From Sarcocystis neurona (taxonomy: Eukaryota; Apicomplexa; Conoidasida; Eucoccidiorida; Sarcocystidae): a DNA stretch of 64,000 nt. Positions 1 to 12,600 of the stretch are shown here, in pieces. The first letter of the stretch is position 1; every line of letters starts with the position of its first letter. The position numbers and the translations under genes were made by a program. The DNA is taken from positions 1,887,843-1,951,842 of the forward strand of contig KL647303.1 of assembly GCA_000727475.1 (NCBI GenBank), in the 5' to 3' direction. The notes under the pieces were generated by a model, which worked only from the letters and a program-made list of their open reading frames with translations, ran no database searches and had not been told where the DNA came from.

Positions 1-218
1 CTCCTGTTCCTGCTGTTGCAGCACCGGGCATCAGCAGCTCCTGCTGCTGCTGCTGCACCAGTCGTTGTTCGTGTTCGCATGTTGGCGTGCTGCCGCTGTT
101 GGAGCTGCTCCTCCCTACGAAGAATTGCTGCTGCTGCTTCTTCTTCGCAGACGGTGTGGGCTTCTTCTGTGCTCCCCCTGCTGGACCTGCTGCTGCTGCC
201 AGACCACTTTTCTCGAGC

Positions 219-599
219 TTACTGGCTGAGAAGGACGTCGTCAGTAATGTCTTGGGAAATTAGGAAGCAGAGCCCGCGTCTCACGGGCAGGAAGTCAATC
301 CTGTCCCTTTCTTTTTCTCTTCCGTCCTCTCGTGTTCTTCCCCTCTGCTGCACTGTTTCCTTGTTTTCCTTTGCCTGGCTGCGTGGGGACTGCGGCGCTG
401 CTCCAGCAGTGGCAGGGGCACCGTCCTCCTGCTGCAGCTCCTCCAGCAGCAGCGCCAGGGCGCGTCGCCGCCGCGTGGTAGCAATGGCAGCACGCCGCTT
501 TTCTCTGTGCTTGCACGCACCACCCCACAGCGGCGCAGCAGCACGAGGTACAGCCACTGCAGCAGCAGCAGCCTCTGCGTAGGCGTCAGCAGCCGACAT
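219..599 (-). CDS. Possible C-terminal coding fragment, unassigned
   Basis: From ATG 599 the frame encodes SAADAYAEAAAAAVAVPRAA, then a basic, non-repetitive stretch (GGACKHREKRRAAIATTRRR, ALALLLEELQQEDG, KENKETVQQRGRTREDGREK, RIDFLPVRRGLCFLISQDIT), stopping at 219. The text after the Ala run is not CAG-derived, which favours coding. The frame extends upstream through CAG-repeat translation to 1466. No family is recognised; it could be the last exon of a larger minus-strand gene. Confidence 0.3.
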   Translation of the reverse strand: MSAADAYAEAAAAAVAVPRAAAPLWGGACKHREKRRAAIATTRRRRALALLLEELQQEDGAPATAGAAPQSPRSQAKENKETVQQRGRTREDGREKERDRIDFLPVRRGLCFLISQDITDDVLLSQ

Positions 600-937
600 T
601 CCTTGTCCTTCTCTTTCTCCTCCTTCTTCTTCTCCAGCTGCCGCGTCCTTATCAGCAGCAGCCACACCCTCACCGTCAGCAGCAGAAAGCTGCTGCGGCC
701 TGCTTCCTACAAAACTGCGACGGGATGGCGCTGCCGTCCTCGCGGCAACACCTGCTGCACCAGGTGCTCCTTCTTTACGAGGTGCTGATCGTCGCTGCGT
801 CCTGCCGTTGCTGCTGCGAGTACTTCTGCTGCTGTCGTTGCTGCTTCTCCTTCGGGTGCTGCAGCGCTGGTGCGTGGGAAAACGCCGGGGCGGTCCTGCA
901 GACGCTGCGCAAGCGGGAGGAAGAGCTGCTCCCCTGC

Positions 938-1140
938 AGCACCGGGACGCGCAGCAGCAGAAGTAGCAGCGGCAGATGCAGCAGCAGAAGCAGCAGCGGC
1001 GGACGTAGCAGCAGAAGCAGCGGCGGCAGAAGCAGCGGCGGCAGAAGCAGCAGCGGCAGAAGCAGCAGCGGCAGAAGCAGCAGCGGCAGAAGCAGCAGCG
1101 GCAGACGCAGCAGCGGCAGACGCAACAGCAGAAGGGCAGC
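938..1140. repeat. CAG/GCAGCGG trinucleotide-derived array
   Basis: A near-continuous AGCAGCGGCAGA pattern, about 12-bp higher-order unit. It is readable as Ser/Gly/Arg, Ala or Cys/Arg in different frames. No single frame is clearly selected. Confidence 0.85.
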
Positions 1141-1519
1141 ACCGGCGGACATAGTAGCAATCGGAGAAGACGAAGCAGCAACAGCAGCAGAAGCAGCAGC
1201 GGCAGCAAGCAGAAGGGACGATTTGCTGGGGAGCAACAAGAAACATGTGAAACGTTCGCCGCAGCACAAGACGAGAACTCCAGCAGCAACAACAGAAGCA
1301 AAACGCGTAGCAGAGCAGAAGCCCATCCGCAGGTTACGAGAATATCAGAAGAGACACACGAGGATGGCACCGCGAGAGTGCATGCATCTCTCCATGTAGC
1401 CAAAGATAATACGGGGAGAGAAGTATTCAGACAGCCACCAAATGCGTGTGCATGCACCCTCCACAAAGGTGGATAACTGCAGGCACAGGCACCTCAAGCG
1501 GTATAGGTACACGTACGTC

Positions 1520-2480
1520 TCTACACGTTAATCTTCACTATACACACATATATATATACATGTATATGTACACATATATATGTATATATACATATGTATA
1601 TATGTATTTGTATATGCATATTTGTATCTACTGTAGTGTGAATATACACTTGAACGACGAAATGGACCCACCGAATAAACGTTTCACTAAACCGCTGAAT
1701 ACGCCATACATATCTATACATATATATATATATATGTAGATACAGATACATATACATATGTAGATACAAATATATATATGTATACGTCCGAGAAGAAGTA
1801 GGAGCACGCGGTCATATAAATACTCATGCACACATACCCCACACATACACACATATACGTATACTACTAGGACGACATATACTTACAGGCACAGGAATCC
1901 AAGCGTCAAACTAAACGAAGGCGCACTGCTGCCTACACCAATATATATATATATATATGTGTGTAGAAAGAGAAAGCGATTCTTAGGTAGATAAGACAGA
2001 TATATATATATATAGAAAGTAGTTCTCAGGTAGATAAGACAGACATATACAAATATATATACATATACATATATATTTGTAGAAAGTGCTAGAAGGTGGC
2101 CTATAGGTAGATAAGACACATACATACGGATACATATATATATATAAGTGGTCTACAAGTAGACTGACATATATATATATATGTAGAGACTAGTCTTCAG
2201 GGTAGATAAGACATACATATACGTATACATATATATATATATATAGAATACAGGTGGATAAGACAGACAGATATGAATATACATACATACATACACATAC
2301 ATACGTATATTCATATATATATATATATATATATGTAGAATACAGGTGGATAAGACAGCGAGATACGAATGTACATGTATATATATATATATGCATATGC
2401 ATCTATGTTTGTATCTACACAGAGAGAGAGTGTGGTTCTTGGTAGACAAGAGAGATAGACTGGGATTTACGCAGATCACG
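1520..2480. repeat. TA-rich spacer with recurrent GTAGATAAGACA motif
   Basis: No gene is seen. Long (TA)n and CATATA runs are punctuated by GTAGATAAGACA or GTGGATAAGACA at about 1989, 2031, 2108, 2208, 2253 and 2347. They form a degenerate tandem array with 40-100-bp spacing. Confidence 0.7.
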
Positions 2481-2674
2481 AATGTCGACAGGTGAGGAAG
2501 AAAATGTCCATATGTGTGCGTCTGCGTACTGAAAGGCCCAGGCGTATCCGGTTAGCTGCTCGAGCAACTGTGGAATCTTTGCGTTGATTCCTGCGTCGGG
2601 CGACGTGTAGAGCAGCGTCGTTGAAGCTAGCGGCGGCCAGGCGTGCACCAGCTCCCTGAAAAGGTAGATGCAGA

Positions 2675-2925
2675 GAGGCAGCAGCGCAGCAGCAGCACCG
2701 TCACCGGCAGCAGCGAAGAACGCGCAGCGACAGCAGCAGCAGGAGCGACAGCAGCAGCAGGAGCGACAGCAGCGGCGCCATCACCGGCAGTGAGAGGGAC
2801 GGCACACGCAGCTGCACCGGCAGCCGCAGCAGGAGAAGAACTGCAGACGGAACCCCGACAGCAGCAGCAGCAGCAGCGGCAGCAGCAGCAGCGGCAGCAG
2901 CAGCAACAGCAGCAGCAGCAACAGT
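2675..2925. repeat. CAG array
   Basis: Dense CAG/CGG repeats with interrupted (CAG)4-6 runs near 2855-2925. Open in several frames. It lies just 3' of the two-exon minus-strand gene. Confidence 0.85.
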
Positions 2926-3054
2926 AAGAGGCAGGCGAGGAGCAGCACACCGGAGAGAGGCGGGAGTGACAGCAGCAGTGGCAACAGACGTAAAGCGGCA
3001 GCAGGGCCCCTGTGAGCAGCAGCAGGCGCAGAAACACGAATTAGCAGCGCACGT

Positions 3055-5204
3055 CTAGCAGCACAACAGCCGCAGGCTTGCAGCAGGGCAACAAGACGCA
3101 GGAGGAAGAGCATCAGGCGAGGCGCCTCTGTGCGGGGGCAGGGGTCTCCCCATTGACTGCAACAGCGGTAGCAGCAGCAGAAACATATAAGTGGCTGCAG
3201 CAAGGCCCCACCATTCGGATCCGTCGGTTTGCTGCTTGAGCTTCTCCAGAAGGGCAAGAAGAGTCGCTGCGCCGCCGTCGGCTGCGTCTATTGCTGCTGC
3301 AGCTGCTGTCGCAGCAACGTCTCTTCCTCGTGCTGCTTCAGCTGCTGCATCTGGCTGCGGTGCAGTTGCTTCGGCAGCACCAACGGGCGACTCCGCAGCT
3401 GCGACCGACGATTTCTTCGTCGTAGCCCCCCCACTCGCTTGCTGCTGCGTCTGCTGCTGTCGCGAAGACGGCTGATTCGTGTCCTTCTTCTGAGTCTGCT
3501 GCTGCTGCGTCGCCTGTTGCTCCGGGTCCGTATTTTTGCTCCAGGCCTCAGGAGCAACCGCAGCAGTTTCTTTCCCGTCGGTTGCCACCTCCCAGTAAAC
3601 TTCGCCGGCTCCTGGTCTCGAGCGAGAGACGACTTTCCGCAAGGTCCGTGCATGCAACCGAGACAGCCCACCACTTTGCTGCTGCTGTTGCTGCTGCTGT
3701 CCGGGACAGTCTGCAGCTGTTCGCGTTGCAGTTGCCCACGGAGAAGGAGGGGGCCCAAAAACAGGAATGCGCAGGGCTTCCTGCCATCGCCGCTTCAGGC
3801 CAACGACGCTACTCAAAGAAGGCCACGGCGCAAAGAAGTCATATCGCTTCGCGTCCTGCTGCTGCAGCAGCTGCTGCTGTGGGGTCTGCTGCCCCGGTCC
3901 TCGTGCTTCCCCAGCATTCCACATTGCGCTGGACGAGTCTTCTCGCTGCCCACTGCTGACGTCCGCTGGGATGCTGCTACTCCTGGTATTACGGCTCCAG
4001 CGCACGCTGCTGCTGCTTCGGGTGCTATTGCTGCTGTTGCTGCTGCCACCGTCGGCGGCGCTGCTTGTTTCGAAGAAGAGTCCGAGTGCCGAGACTCTCC
4101 TGTCGGCTTGTCGCTGCTGGTGCTGCAGCCGCTCTGTTGACGGATCCGTCGCTGCTGCCGTGGCTCCTGCTGCGACGTGCGCGGCTCCGTACGACGAGAT
4201 GTCTGTTCCTACTGCTGCTGCGGGCGGCAGTTGGAGGCAGAAGGCCAGCGACTGTCGCAGCAGCAGCGCAGCAGGAGGCGTGGATGGAAAATACAGCAGC
4301 TCCTGCAGCCCCTGCAACACGAGGAAGAACAGCCGCAGCGCAACAACAAAAACTGAAGCAGCAGCTGCTGCAGCAGACAGAAGCGCAGGCGGACGAACGC
4401 CAGAGGAACAGTGCCGAAGCTAGCAGCAGCTGCAGGACGCCCAACAGCGGCAGCAGCAGCCTCAGCTGTCACAGAGCCCGCAGCGGGAGCAGCAGCGGCA
4501 GCGGCAGGAGCAGGAGCGGCAGCAGCAGGAGCAGGAGCGGCAGCAGCAGGAGCAGCAGCGGCAGCAGCAGGTGCAGCAACCGCAGCAGCGTAAGCAGCAA
4601 TGACAGCAGCAGTAGCAGCAACTCAAGCGCCAGTAGCAGCAAGTCAAGCAGCAGTAGCAGCAACTCAAGAAGCAGAGCAAGAACCGCAGCTCGAAGAAGC
4701 GCAAAGACCTGCAAAGATGTGTGCAGCAACTTTTTTCTGGTGCGCTGTGAAATACACCACCGCGTTGCAAAGGGATTCATCTGTGGGCCCCAAGGGAGAC
4801 ACATCACCGCAAACTACGAGGAGGCTTACGGTTTCACTTGCGTACAACGGCAATGCCCGGCGCTGTACTGCAGCTTCATCCCCTCCTCCTTCTCCTTCTT
4901 CTCCTCCTCCTCCTCCTCCTCGCCTTTCTTCTTTTTCTTCCTCTTCTTCATCTTGGAGACTGCTGCTGCTGTGTCTGACGGTGTCGTCGTCGCTGCTGCT
5001 GCGTTGGCTGGGACCCTGCTCAGCCGACGGATGTGGGGCCGCGGCGGCGGGGAGCTGCAGCAGCGCGACGTCGAGAGCGCCGGCCGAGAGCAGCAGGAGC
5101 AGCACAGCAGCAGCGCAGCAGCAGCAGCCCCACAGAAACAGCCACAGGGGGAGCGCAGCCGGCAGCCAAGAAGAAAAGGCGGGCTTCACTTCCTGCAGCA
5201 GCAT
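3055..5204 (-). CDS. Putative secreted or membrane protein, two exons, unassigned
   Basis: Model: exon 1 4830-5204 and exon 2 3055-4311, about 543 residues. Exon 1 starts at the ATG at 5204 and opens with a signal-like hydrophobic core (AALPLWLFLWG, then Leu-rich). It has an acidic Asp/Glu run and ends ALPLYASET at a GTAAGC donor in phase 0. Exon 2 follows a GTTGCAG acceptor in phase 0 with GLQELLYFPSTPP. It contains non-repetitive stretches (RYDFFAPWPSLSSVVGLKRR, GAGEVYWEVATDG, LLALLEKLKQQTDGSEWWG), and a hydrophobic segment (AATYMFLLLLPLLQ) about 50 residues before the stop. Non-repetitive text and matching splice phase support coding. No family is recognised. The exon 2 end could be earlier. 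Confidence 0.45.
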
Positions 5205-5364
5205 TCCACAAAGCAACGCGCGGTATTTGTCCTTCCTCAACGAGTAGCTGCAGCTCAATCGGTAGCGCGCGGTCTTTCTCTCTACGCTCTCATGTACAAG
5301 CACTTGCGCGGCACGCTGCAGCACGTTTCCCTCTTCTCGTATACACCTGTCGCTTATGGGTAAC

Positions 5365-6400
5365 AGAAATATATATATATATATATGTGCGGAGACTACG
5401 GATAGAGGCACGCGTATTTATGTGCACGTCGATGTACAGATGGAAAGTGGGAACGTTTTTCTCCCTCTTGCTGTACGCGTATACATGTCTGTGTGTGTGC
5501 TGCGTCCCTAGGCGCTCTCACTATTTCTGCCTTCCTTTCTGTCTCTCTCTCGCGGTCTTTCTCTATCCTGCTGCATGCGTGCGCATATATCTACGCCCTG
5601 TAAAGACACAACGGACGTCCTTGTAGTATCTCACGCAGTTGTGGACACCTCTCGCTGCGCCAAGCCATAGCAACCCGGGGGACCGTTCAGCAGAGATGGA
5701 CACGTATACATATATATATATATATAGACAGAGAGAGAAATAACTGAGAGGGAGAGAAAGGACGACAGAGGAAGACGAAGACAGACACGTATAGATTTAT
5801 GCATTCATATCTGCTGCCGTATCTCTATACACGTACGGACTTGTACACACAAATGGCTGCGTGTACGCAGATATATATATATATATATGCAGGCATCAGT
5901 CCGTAAATATATATAGAGAGAGAAGAGAGCGAGAGAGACAGAGGTTAGAAGAGACAGATACAGAGAGATATGTATACGTATATACAGGGAGAGACAAAGG
6001 GAGAGATGCACATATATAGGTAGATTTGTGTATCTGTGTATGGTGTACACAGCTCGCGGTACTTCATACCTTCACGTACACACACATATACAGATGTATA
6101 CAGCCATCAATTCACACATATATAGAGGAAGAGAGAAAGAGAAACAAGGAGAGAAACCCACGTATATATATATATATATGTATGCGAAAGTATGTGCTGG
6201 GTAGGGCGTGGTCATTGGGGACGAGATGTTGGATAAGGAGATGCCTCTTCCATGCGACGGCGCATGCACGGGAAGCGTTTGTGCGGTATACGGACGTTGC
6301 CGTCTTCTACACAGACATGCGCTGGGGTCTGATATGCTTTTAACACATGTGGGTCCCCGCAGCTATCTCTGTAGTCTTCACGCATGCACACACATATGAA
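5365..6400. other. Intergenic TA/GA/CA-rich stretch, no gene seen
   Basis: Contains (AT)n runs at about 5708-5726, 5870-5888 and 6162-6178, GAGA-rich tracts, and no frame with non-repetitive coding text. It separates the 3.1-5.2 kb gene from the 6.7-12.8 kb frame. Confidence 0.5.
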
Positions 6401-6429
6401 GCTGTAGAAAGAGGCGCGGGTTGTCAGCT

Positions 6430-6655
6430 TGCTGTCTAAGACCCGGTGCTGCTACTGCTGCTGTTCCTTCTGCTGCTGCTGGTCCTGCTGGTGCTGCTGC
6501 TCCTCCTGCGGCTCCTGCTGCTGCAGCCCCTGCTGCTGCTGCTCCTTCTCCTCCTCTTCCTGCTGCTGCTCCAGCTGCGACTCCTGCTCCTGCTGCTGCT
6601 GCTGCTCCTGCTGCCGCTCCTGCTCCTGCTGCCGCTCCTGCTCATGCTGCTGCAA
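6430..6655. repeat. CTG/CAG array
   Basis: CTGCTGCTCCTGCTG-type repeats. On the minus strand one frame gives Gln/Glu-rich protein (QQEQESQLEQQQ) with a possible CAG acceptor near 6656. It could be a further exon of the giant frame, but it may be simple repeat. Confidence 0.7.
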
Positions 6656-6671
6656 CGGGTGCGGAGGCCTT

Positions 6672-9600
6672 TCAGAGAACCTGCAGGAACGAGGGAACTG
6701 TCGAGCAGGCTCCCACCTGCAGCGGTGATGCGTGCGTCCTCTGGTGTTCCGTCCGCTGCTGCGCACGCAGCGGCTCTGGGAAGGACCTCATTCTGCGGAC
6801 TCGGTGGACGAGCACGAGGAGCGCAGCAGCAGCGGCAGCCGCGAGGGAAGCGGGCAGCAGCAGCCAGCGCACAGAGGTCAGTAAGACGTCTGTTGCCTTC
6901 CAGAGGGTCTGTAGCAGCCACTCGAGCTCCCGCCACAGCAAAGGCACGCGCTCTTCCCCCATTTGTTGCAGCAGCTGCTGGGCCTCCTGCAGCTGGTGCT
7001 GCACCTCCTCTTGCCGCCTAAAATTCAATTCCCGGCGAAGAAACGCCTGCACGCGGCTACTCTGTTGCTGCATGCTCCTCAGCAGCTGCAGCAGGAAGTC
7101 TGCAGCTGCCTCCCGCTCTTCTGCATCGACGCACCGCAGCGACCCTCCCCCTCCCACATGCTCCCCTCTGCTTGCAGGCTGCTGCTGCTGCCGTTTTCGC
7201 CTCTCCCTGTCTCTCTGCTGCTCCCGCCCGTGCGTTGCCTCCTCCTGCTGCTGTTGCTCTTCCCGCTCCTCTTGCCCGCTGCTGTGCTGCCGTTGCTGCT
7301 GCACGTCTCCTCGCTGTGTGCCCCACTCCCGGTGCTGCTGCTGCTGCCTTCGGACGGGCCACAAAAAGAACGACAAGCTGCGCTTGAGAAAACGCTGGGA
7401 AACTGCGAAGACTTGCAGCAGCAGCGGCTGTTGCTGCTCGGCCTTTTCCGCCTCGCTCAATTGCTGCTGCCGACCACCACCGCCATCCCGCGGCTGCTGC
7501 TGGTGCGCTTCAGGGAGGCGAGAAGATATCACCAGCAGCTGCGGCTGCTGCTGCACAGCACGAGGCAGCAACAGATGCTGGCGCTCTCCCCACCGTCGTC
7601 GCAGCTCTGTGGCAGCTGCCACATGCTGCTGCAGCAGCAGCAGGGGCTCCTGCAGCGCCTCACTCGTACGAAAAACAGCAGTAGAGGCAGCAGCGGGACG
7701 TGCTGCAGCTTGTGTGTCTGCAGGACGCACCAGCATCCGGCCCTTCCCACTGCCCCAGTACAAGGTACGAGAAGCATAACGCTGCGCGCCGCTGCTCCGG
7801 TACGCTTGCTGCTGCTGCTGTTGCTGTATCAAGAGACTGCTTCGAACTCCCCCTGGCTGCACGCGTAGACCGCTCCTGCGGCCTACCCTCCCCACAACTG
7901 TCACCGGACGACTCCTCCTACCGCTACTAATTGCTTTGCCTTCACGCCTCGTTACCCTGCCGCTGCTGCTTGTAGACCTGCTGCTGCTGTCCCGTGTTCC
8001 CGGCTCTGCTGACTCCGCGCTTCCGTTTGCTGCTGCTGCTGCGGCGAGAGAACGCCAGGTCAGTCGTACCCGCTCCAGCTGCATGCAAAGCCTGTGGATA
8101 CCCCAGAAACCTTCCGCGTAATGCCGTGGCTCGTCTTCCTGCTGGTCCTCTTCCTCCTCCTCCTCGCCCTGCTGCACTTGCTGCCTCTCTTGCTGCGCTT
8201 GATGCAGCGAAGATCTGAGGCCCGCTGCTTGCGGATCTCCATCCCCAAACGTGTGCTGCCGGTGTATGCTTCGCTGCTGCCACGGCTGCTGCGCCTCCGA
8301 TCGCTTCCTGCTGGGCTTTTCTTCTTGCCGCTGCTGCTGATCCAGCTGCAGCTGCTCTCTGTTTGGCTGTTGGCCGCTATCCCCTCCCTGCTGTTGCTCC
8401 CGCTGCAGCGTCCTGGATGCCTGCAGAGCCCGAGCTCCAGACTTCCCGGCAGGACACGCTGAGTCCGCAGCGAAAGCAGCAGGATTTCTGTCTGCGAGTG
8501 CGCACACCCCTTGCTGCTCACCGTACACCTCTTGGCCGTTCCCTTGCTGCTGCTGCTGCCAGACCCGTTGATGCGGCGCCGCTTGCTGCTGCTGCTGCCG
8601 CTCCAAACGTGGAAGCAGACGATGCGACGCAAGCGCTGCTGAAGAGGTGCCCTGCAGCAGTGCACCCTGTGGTCGTTTCCAGCTGCGTCTCCTCTCCGCC
8701 ACCTCCTTAGCGGTGCTTCTGCCTTGCCTTCCTTCCTTCTTCCTGCTACTGGTGCTGCTGCTGCTGCTGTCTGCAGGACTGCTGCTGCTGCTGCTCCCTT
8801 TGCGCCACACGTCGGGGGTGCTGCGGGGACAGTCTTCCACGTAGAAGTGAGGAGGCTCGCGGGGGTGCGGGGGGCCGCTACTGGCTCTGCAGCTGCTGCT
8901 GTCGCTCGTGGTGCTGCCTTTGAGAAGCGACGCGTTGGACGGTGCTGCGGCCCCGGAGCGGAAGTCAGCAAAGGCAAGCGCGATGCAGCAGAGGGTTTTC
9001 CGCAGTTGCTCCTGCGCCTCGGCCGTTGCTGCTAGAGCGAGTACAGCAGCAGCAAGGCAGAGCCAGCCATACGTGGCTGCAGCAGACAGCTTCTTGTGTG
9101 TGGCTCCTTTGGGTTCCGACGCAGTGGAGTAGCTGCTGTCGCTGCTGCTGCTGTTGTCGTGCTGCTGTAGCAGCAGCCAGCGGGCGTAGTTTTCATGCGG
9201 CTGCTGCGACCGCGGCGACGAGGGGCAGAACCACTCCCGGTCTGCAGCTGCTGTAGGAGAAGAGAGAGGAAATGTCACAGCCGCAGACAGCAGCGCTGGA
9301 GGAGAGGAGCAGCAGCAGTCCCGCTGCTGCAGCAGCCCCAACGAAGAGTCCGCGCCATACGCCGACGACAGCAGCAAGGGGTCTGCCACAGCTGCAGCCT
9401 TATCTGTTGCTGCAGGTGCTGCTGCCGGTGCTGCAGCAAACGCGGTGTCGCGGAACGAAGAGGAATTCTCAGCAGGCGCGGCGGGCGCGTTGGGTGATAG
9501 CGGAGCGTAGAGAACAGCGGCTGAAGGCCGACAGGCGAGGCCCCCCGCGGCGTCTGTTGCGGCAGCAGCAGACTGCGACGCAGCGTCACTGTCAGCAGCA

Positions 9601-12600
9601 GAGGAGGCGGAGTAGTAGTAGGGGAAGGCAGCAGCAGCTGCGGCGGCAGCTGCTTCGTCGGCTGCGGCAGCCACGTCCAACGCAGGAGCCGGAATTGCAG
9701 CAGCCAGAGGACCGCAGGAGGAGGAGGAGGGAAAGGCGCAGCAGCAGCAGGAGTCGAGATGCAGCGCGTGGTGGAGCAGACGGGGAAACACTTGACAGAG
9801 CAGGAGCACGGGCAGCAACAGCAGCAGCAGAAATGGAAACAAGGACAGCAGCACATACTCAACGCTAACTCTGAGGAGCCTAGCAAACGTCGAACTTCTT
9901 ATCTCTGCTGTTCCTTTCATCTCCCCGCCTGCTGCTTCTTCTCCTCCGGGTGCTGCTCCTCTCTCTCCTGCTGCTGCGTGAGGAGGAGGCATTCGGGCTG
10001 CGAAGGCGCTTGGGCGCTCTTCGCTGTCCCGTCCACGCGGCGCAATCCCTGATGCAGCAGCACTTTGCTGCTGCAGATGCTCGTGCAGCTGCTGCTTCTG
10101 CAGTGGAGATTGCTGCTGCAGTTGCCATGCGTAGGCATCGACCACGCGCCTCAGCAGCTGCCGCAGACCCGTGGGAGGGCGCCAGAGACGCGACACGTGC
10201 AGCAGCAGTGACATCGACGGAGACACGAATGGCAGTCCCACAATAGCCTCTCGCAGCAGCTGTAGGATCCTCATCCTTGACATGCGGGTAGTCTTCTTCT
10301 GCCTCTCCCTGCCACGAACGCCACTGCGACTGGTATCGTCTGTCCTGCTGCTGCTGTCGTTCTCGGTGCTCTCTGCCTTACTGCTGCTGCTGCTGCCCTG
10401 AACGCCGCTGCTGCTGCTGCTCTGGACGGCTCGGGTGCTCCCCAAGCTGCCCTCCCTGCTGCACCGGTGCTGCTCCATAAATTGAGTCCAAGGACACGCA
10501 AGCAGGTTGTCAGCAGCGCCACTGCAGTCGCCGGGGCTGCTGCTGCTCCCGTCACGTCGTGAAGCATCCGCCTTGCGTCCTAGCTCCCTTTCTTGACGAA
10601 TGCTGCGGAGCCAGTTCCGCTGCAGTTCCGAGTTGTCTCCCTGCCGCTGCTCTTCCCTTTTCTGCTGCTGCTGCGGCCGCCATGTTGATGTCGTTTGCTG
10701 TTCTAGGCGTTTTGTCTGCCTCTGGGCCTCTCCGTCCTGCAGCTCTCGCTGCGCCTGGTCCTGCTCCGGCTCCTGCTGCAGCAACTGCGACAGAGAGATG
10801 TGGGGCCGGACACTCACGGCGAGCGCACGTGAGTCCTCCTTTCGACCCCGCTCGGTGCCTTCACTGCTGTTGCTGCTGCTGCTACTGCTGCTGTTGTTGC
10901 TGTACGTGTCGCTGCTGTTGCTGCTGCATTTGCTGAGGTGGGGGGGTCGCCGGGGGGGGGGCGACGGAGGTCCGCTTGGTGGAGCGTCTGCAGTGCTTTC
11001 GCGTTGCTGCTGCTGCTGCTGTCCGCTGTCGCTGCTGCTTCTGCTGTCGCTTTTGCTGCTGCTTCTGCTGCTGCTTTTGCTGCTGCTTCTGCTGCTGCTT
11101 CTGCTGCTGCTTTTGCTGCTGCTTCTGCTGCTGCTTTTGCTGCTGCGGTTACTCTCCTCGCTCTTCTTCTCTAAGGCAGGGAACGCAGCAGCAGCTGCGG
11201 CCCCGGCGGGTGCTGCTGCAGCTCGGTCGTCCCGAGGAGCAGCAGCTGGACGACTTGAAGACGTCAAAACGCAAGCAGCAGCGAACACGTCATCGGCAGA
11301 CGCGGCAGGAGCAGACGCAACAGGGCGAGGAATAACAATCGGAGTAGCAGCAGCAGCACACGCCGGCTCAGCTGGGAAATCGGCAGTTGTATCAGCTTGT
11401 AGGCGCGAAGAAGCAGCAACAGGAGCAGCGTGGGCGGCAGCAACCGCAGCAGCAGGAAACAGAGAAGTAGAAGAAGAAAGGGCACGAGCAACCGAGGCAG
11501 CAGTCTTATCAACGAAGACTGCGGACTGGCGAGGGGGTTGTAGCTGCGCTCCTTCGATCATTCGAAGAAAGGTACATGCAGAGGCAGGCACCTGCACGTA
11601 AGGCAAAGAGACAACATCTTCCCTCTGCTGCTGCTGTCTCGATTCTCGCTGCACAAGCCGCAGCGGTCTTCCTTGGCGCTGTCGCTGAGCTCGTTGCGCC
11701 TGGGCGACATGCAGCTCCCCCTCCCGGCTTCGCTGCTGCTGCTTGATAAACTGCAGCTCTTGCTGTAACACCTGTGGCACCTGCTGCTGCTCTTGCTGCT
11801 TCTGCTGTTCTTGCGGCTGCTGTCGTTGCTGCTGCTGCGGGCGCCAGACAGGACGCGCTCGAGCGTCTTTTAGCGGTTGACCTGAGCGCTCGTGCATATG
11901 CGGGGGCACTTTTCCATGAAGTTCTTTACATCCCTGCTGCGGCAGCTGCTGGTGCCCTGGCTGCTGCTGCTGCTGGTGCTGCGGAACGTGCGGCTGCTTT
12001 TCTCCCTCTTCCTGCTGCTGCGGCTCCTGCTTCGGCTGCTGGTGGCTGCGCGGTGAAGAACTCAGAGCAGCAGCTTCTTTGCAGCCCCCCTGCGGCTGCT
12101 CGAAGACGTCGGTGACGACGAGGAGGAGTAGCACCAGCAGCGCAGTCCTGGCCCACCCCACGCGGTGCAGTGACGACCAGCAGCTGCTTATACGCCTCTG
12201 CCCCTCTTGTATACGCTGCTGCTGCCGCCTGCCTTCCCAGAGGTTGCTGTTCTGGCTGGCAGCGACCTGCAGAGAAACCCAACGCTGCTGCTGAAGTTGA
12301 CGCTGTAGTTGCTGCCGCCGCCGGCGCTCTTGCGGATCAGGCCGCTGCTGCTCGTCGGGCCGCTGCTGCTCGTCGGGCCGCTGCTGCCGGTCGGGCTGCT
12401 GCTGTTGCTGAGGATCCTGCTGCTGCCGTTGGTCACGCTGCTCCAGCTGCTTCTGCAGATGCGGCCGCTGCAGTCTGAGACACGAGTACGCCTGCTGCTG
12501 CGAGTCTTGTCGCGCATGTGACTCCTTCCGGTGCTGCTGCCGTTGTTGCTGCTGCTGCTGTTGCTGTCGCCGCTGCTCTCGCTGCTGGTGTTGGCGCTGC

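Noticed and set aside
3229..5363. Long plus-strand ORFs (303 and 432 codons)
   Set aside because: Antisense shadows of the two-exon minus-strand model, dominated by Leu/Cys/Ser repeat translation.
10600..11601. 333-codon plus-strand Leu/Cys-rich ORF
   Set aside because: Mirror translation of CTG repeats opposite the better-supported minus-strand frame.
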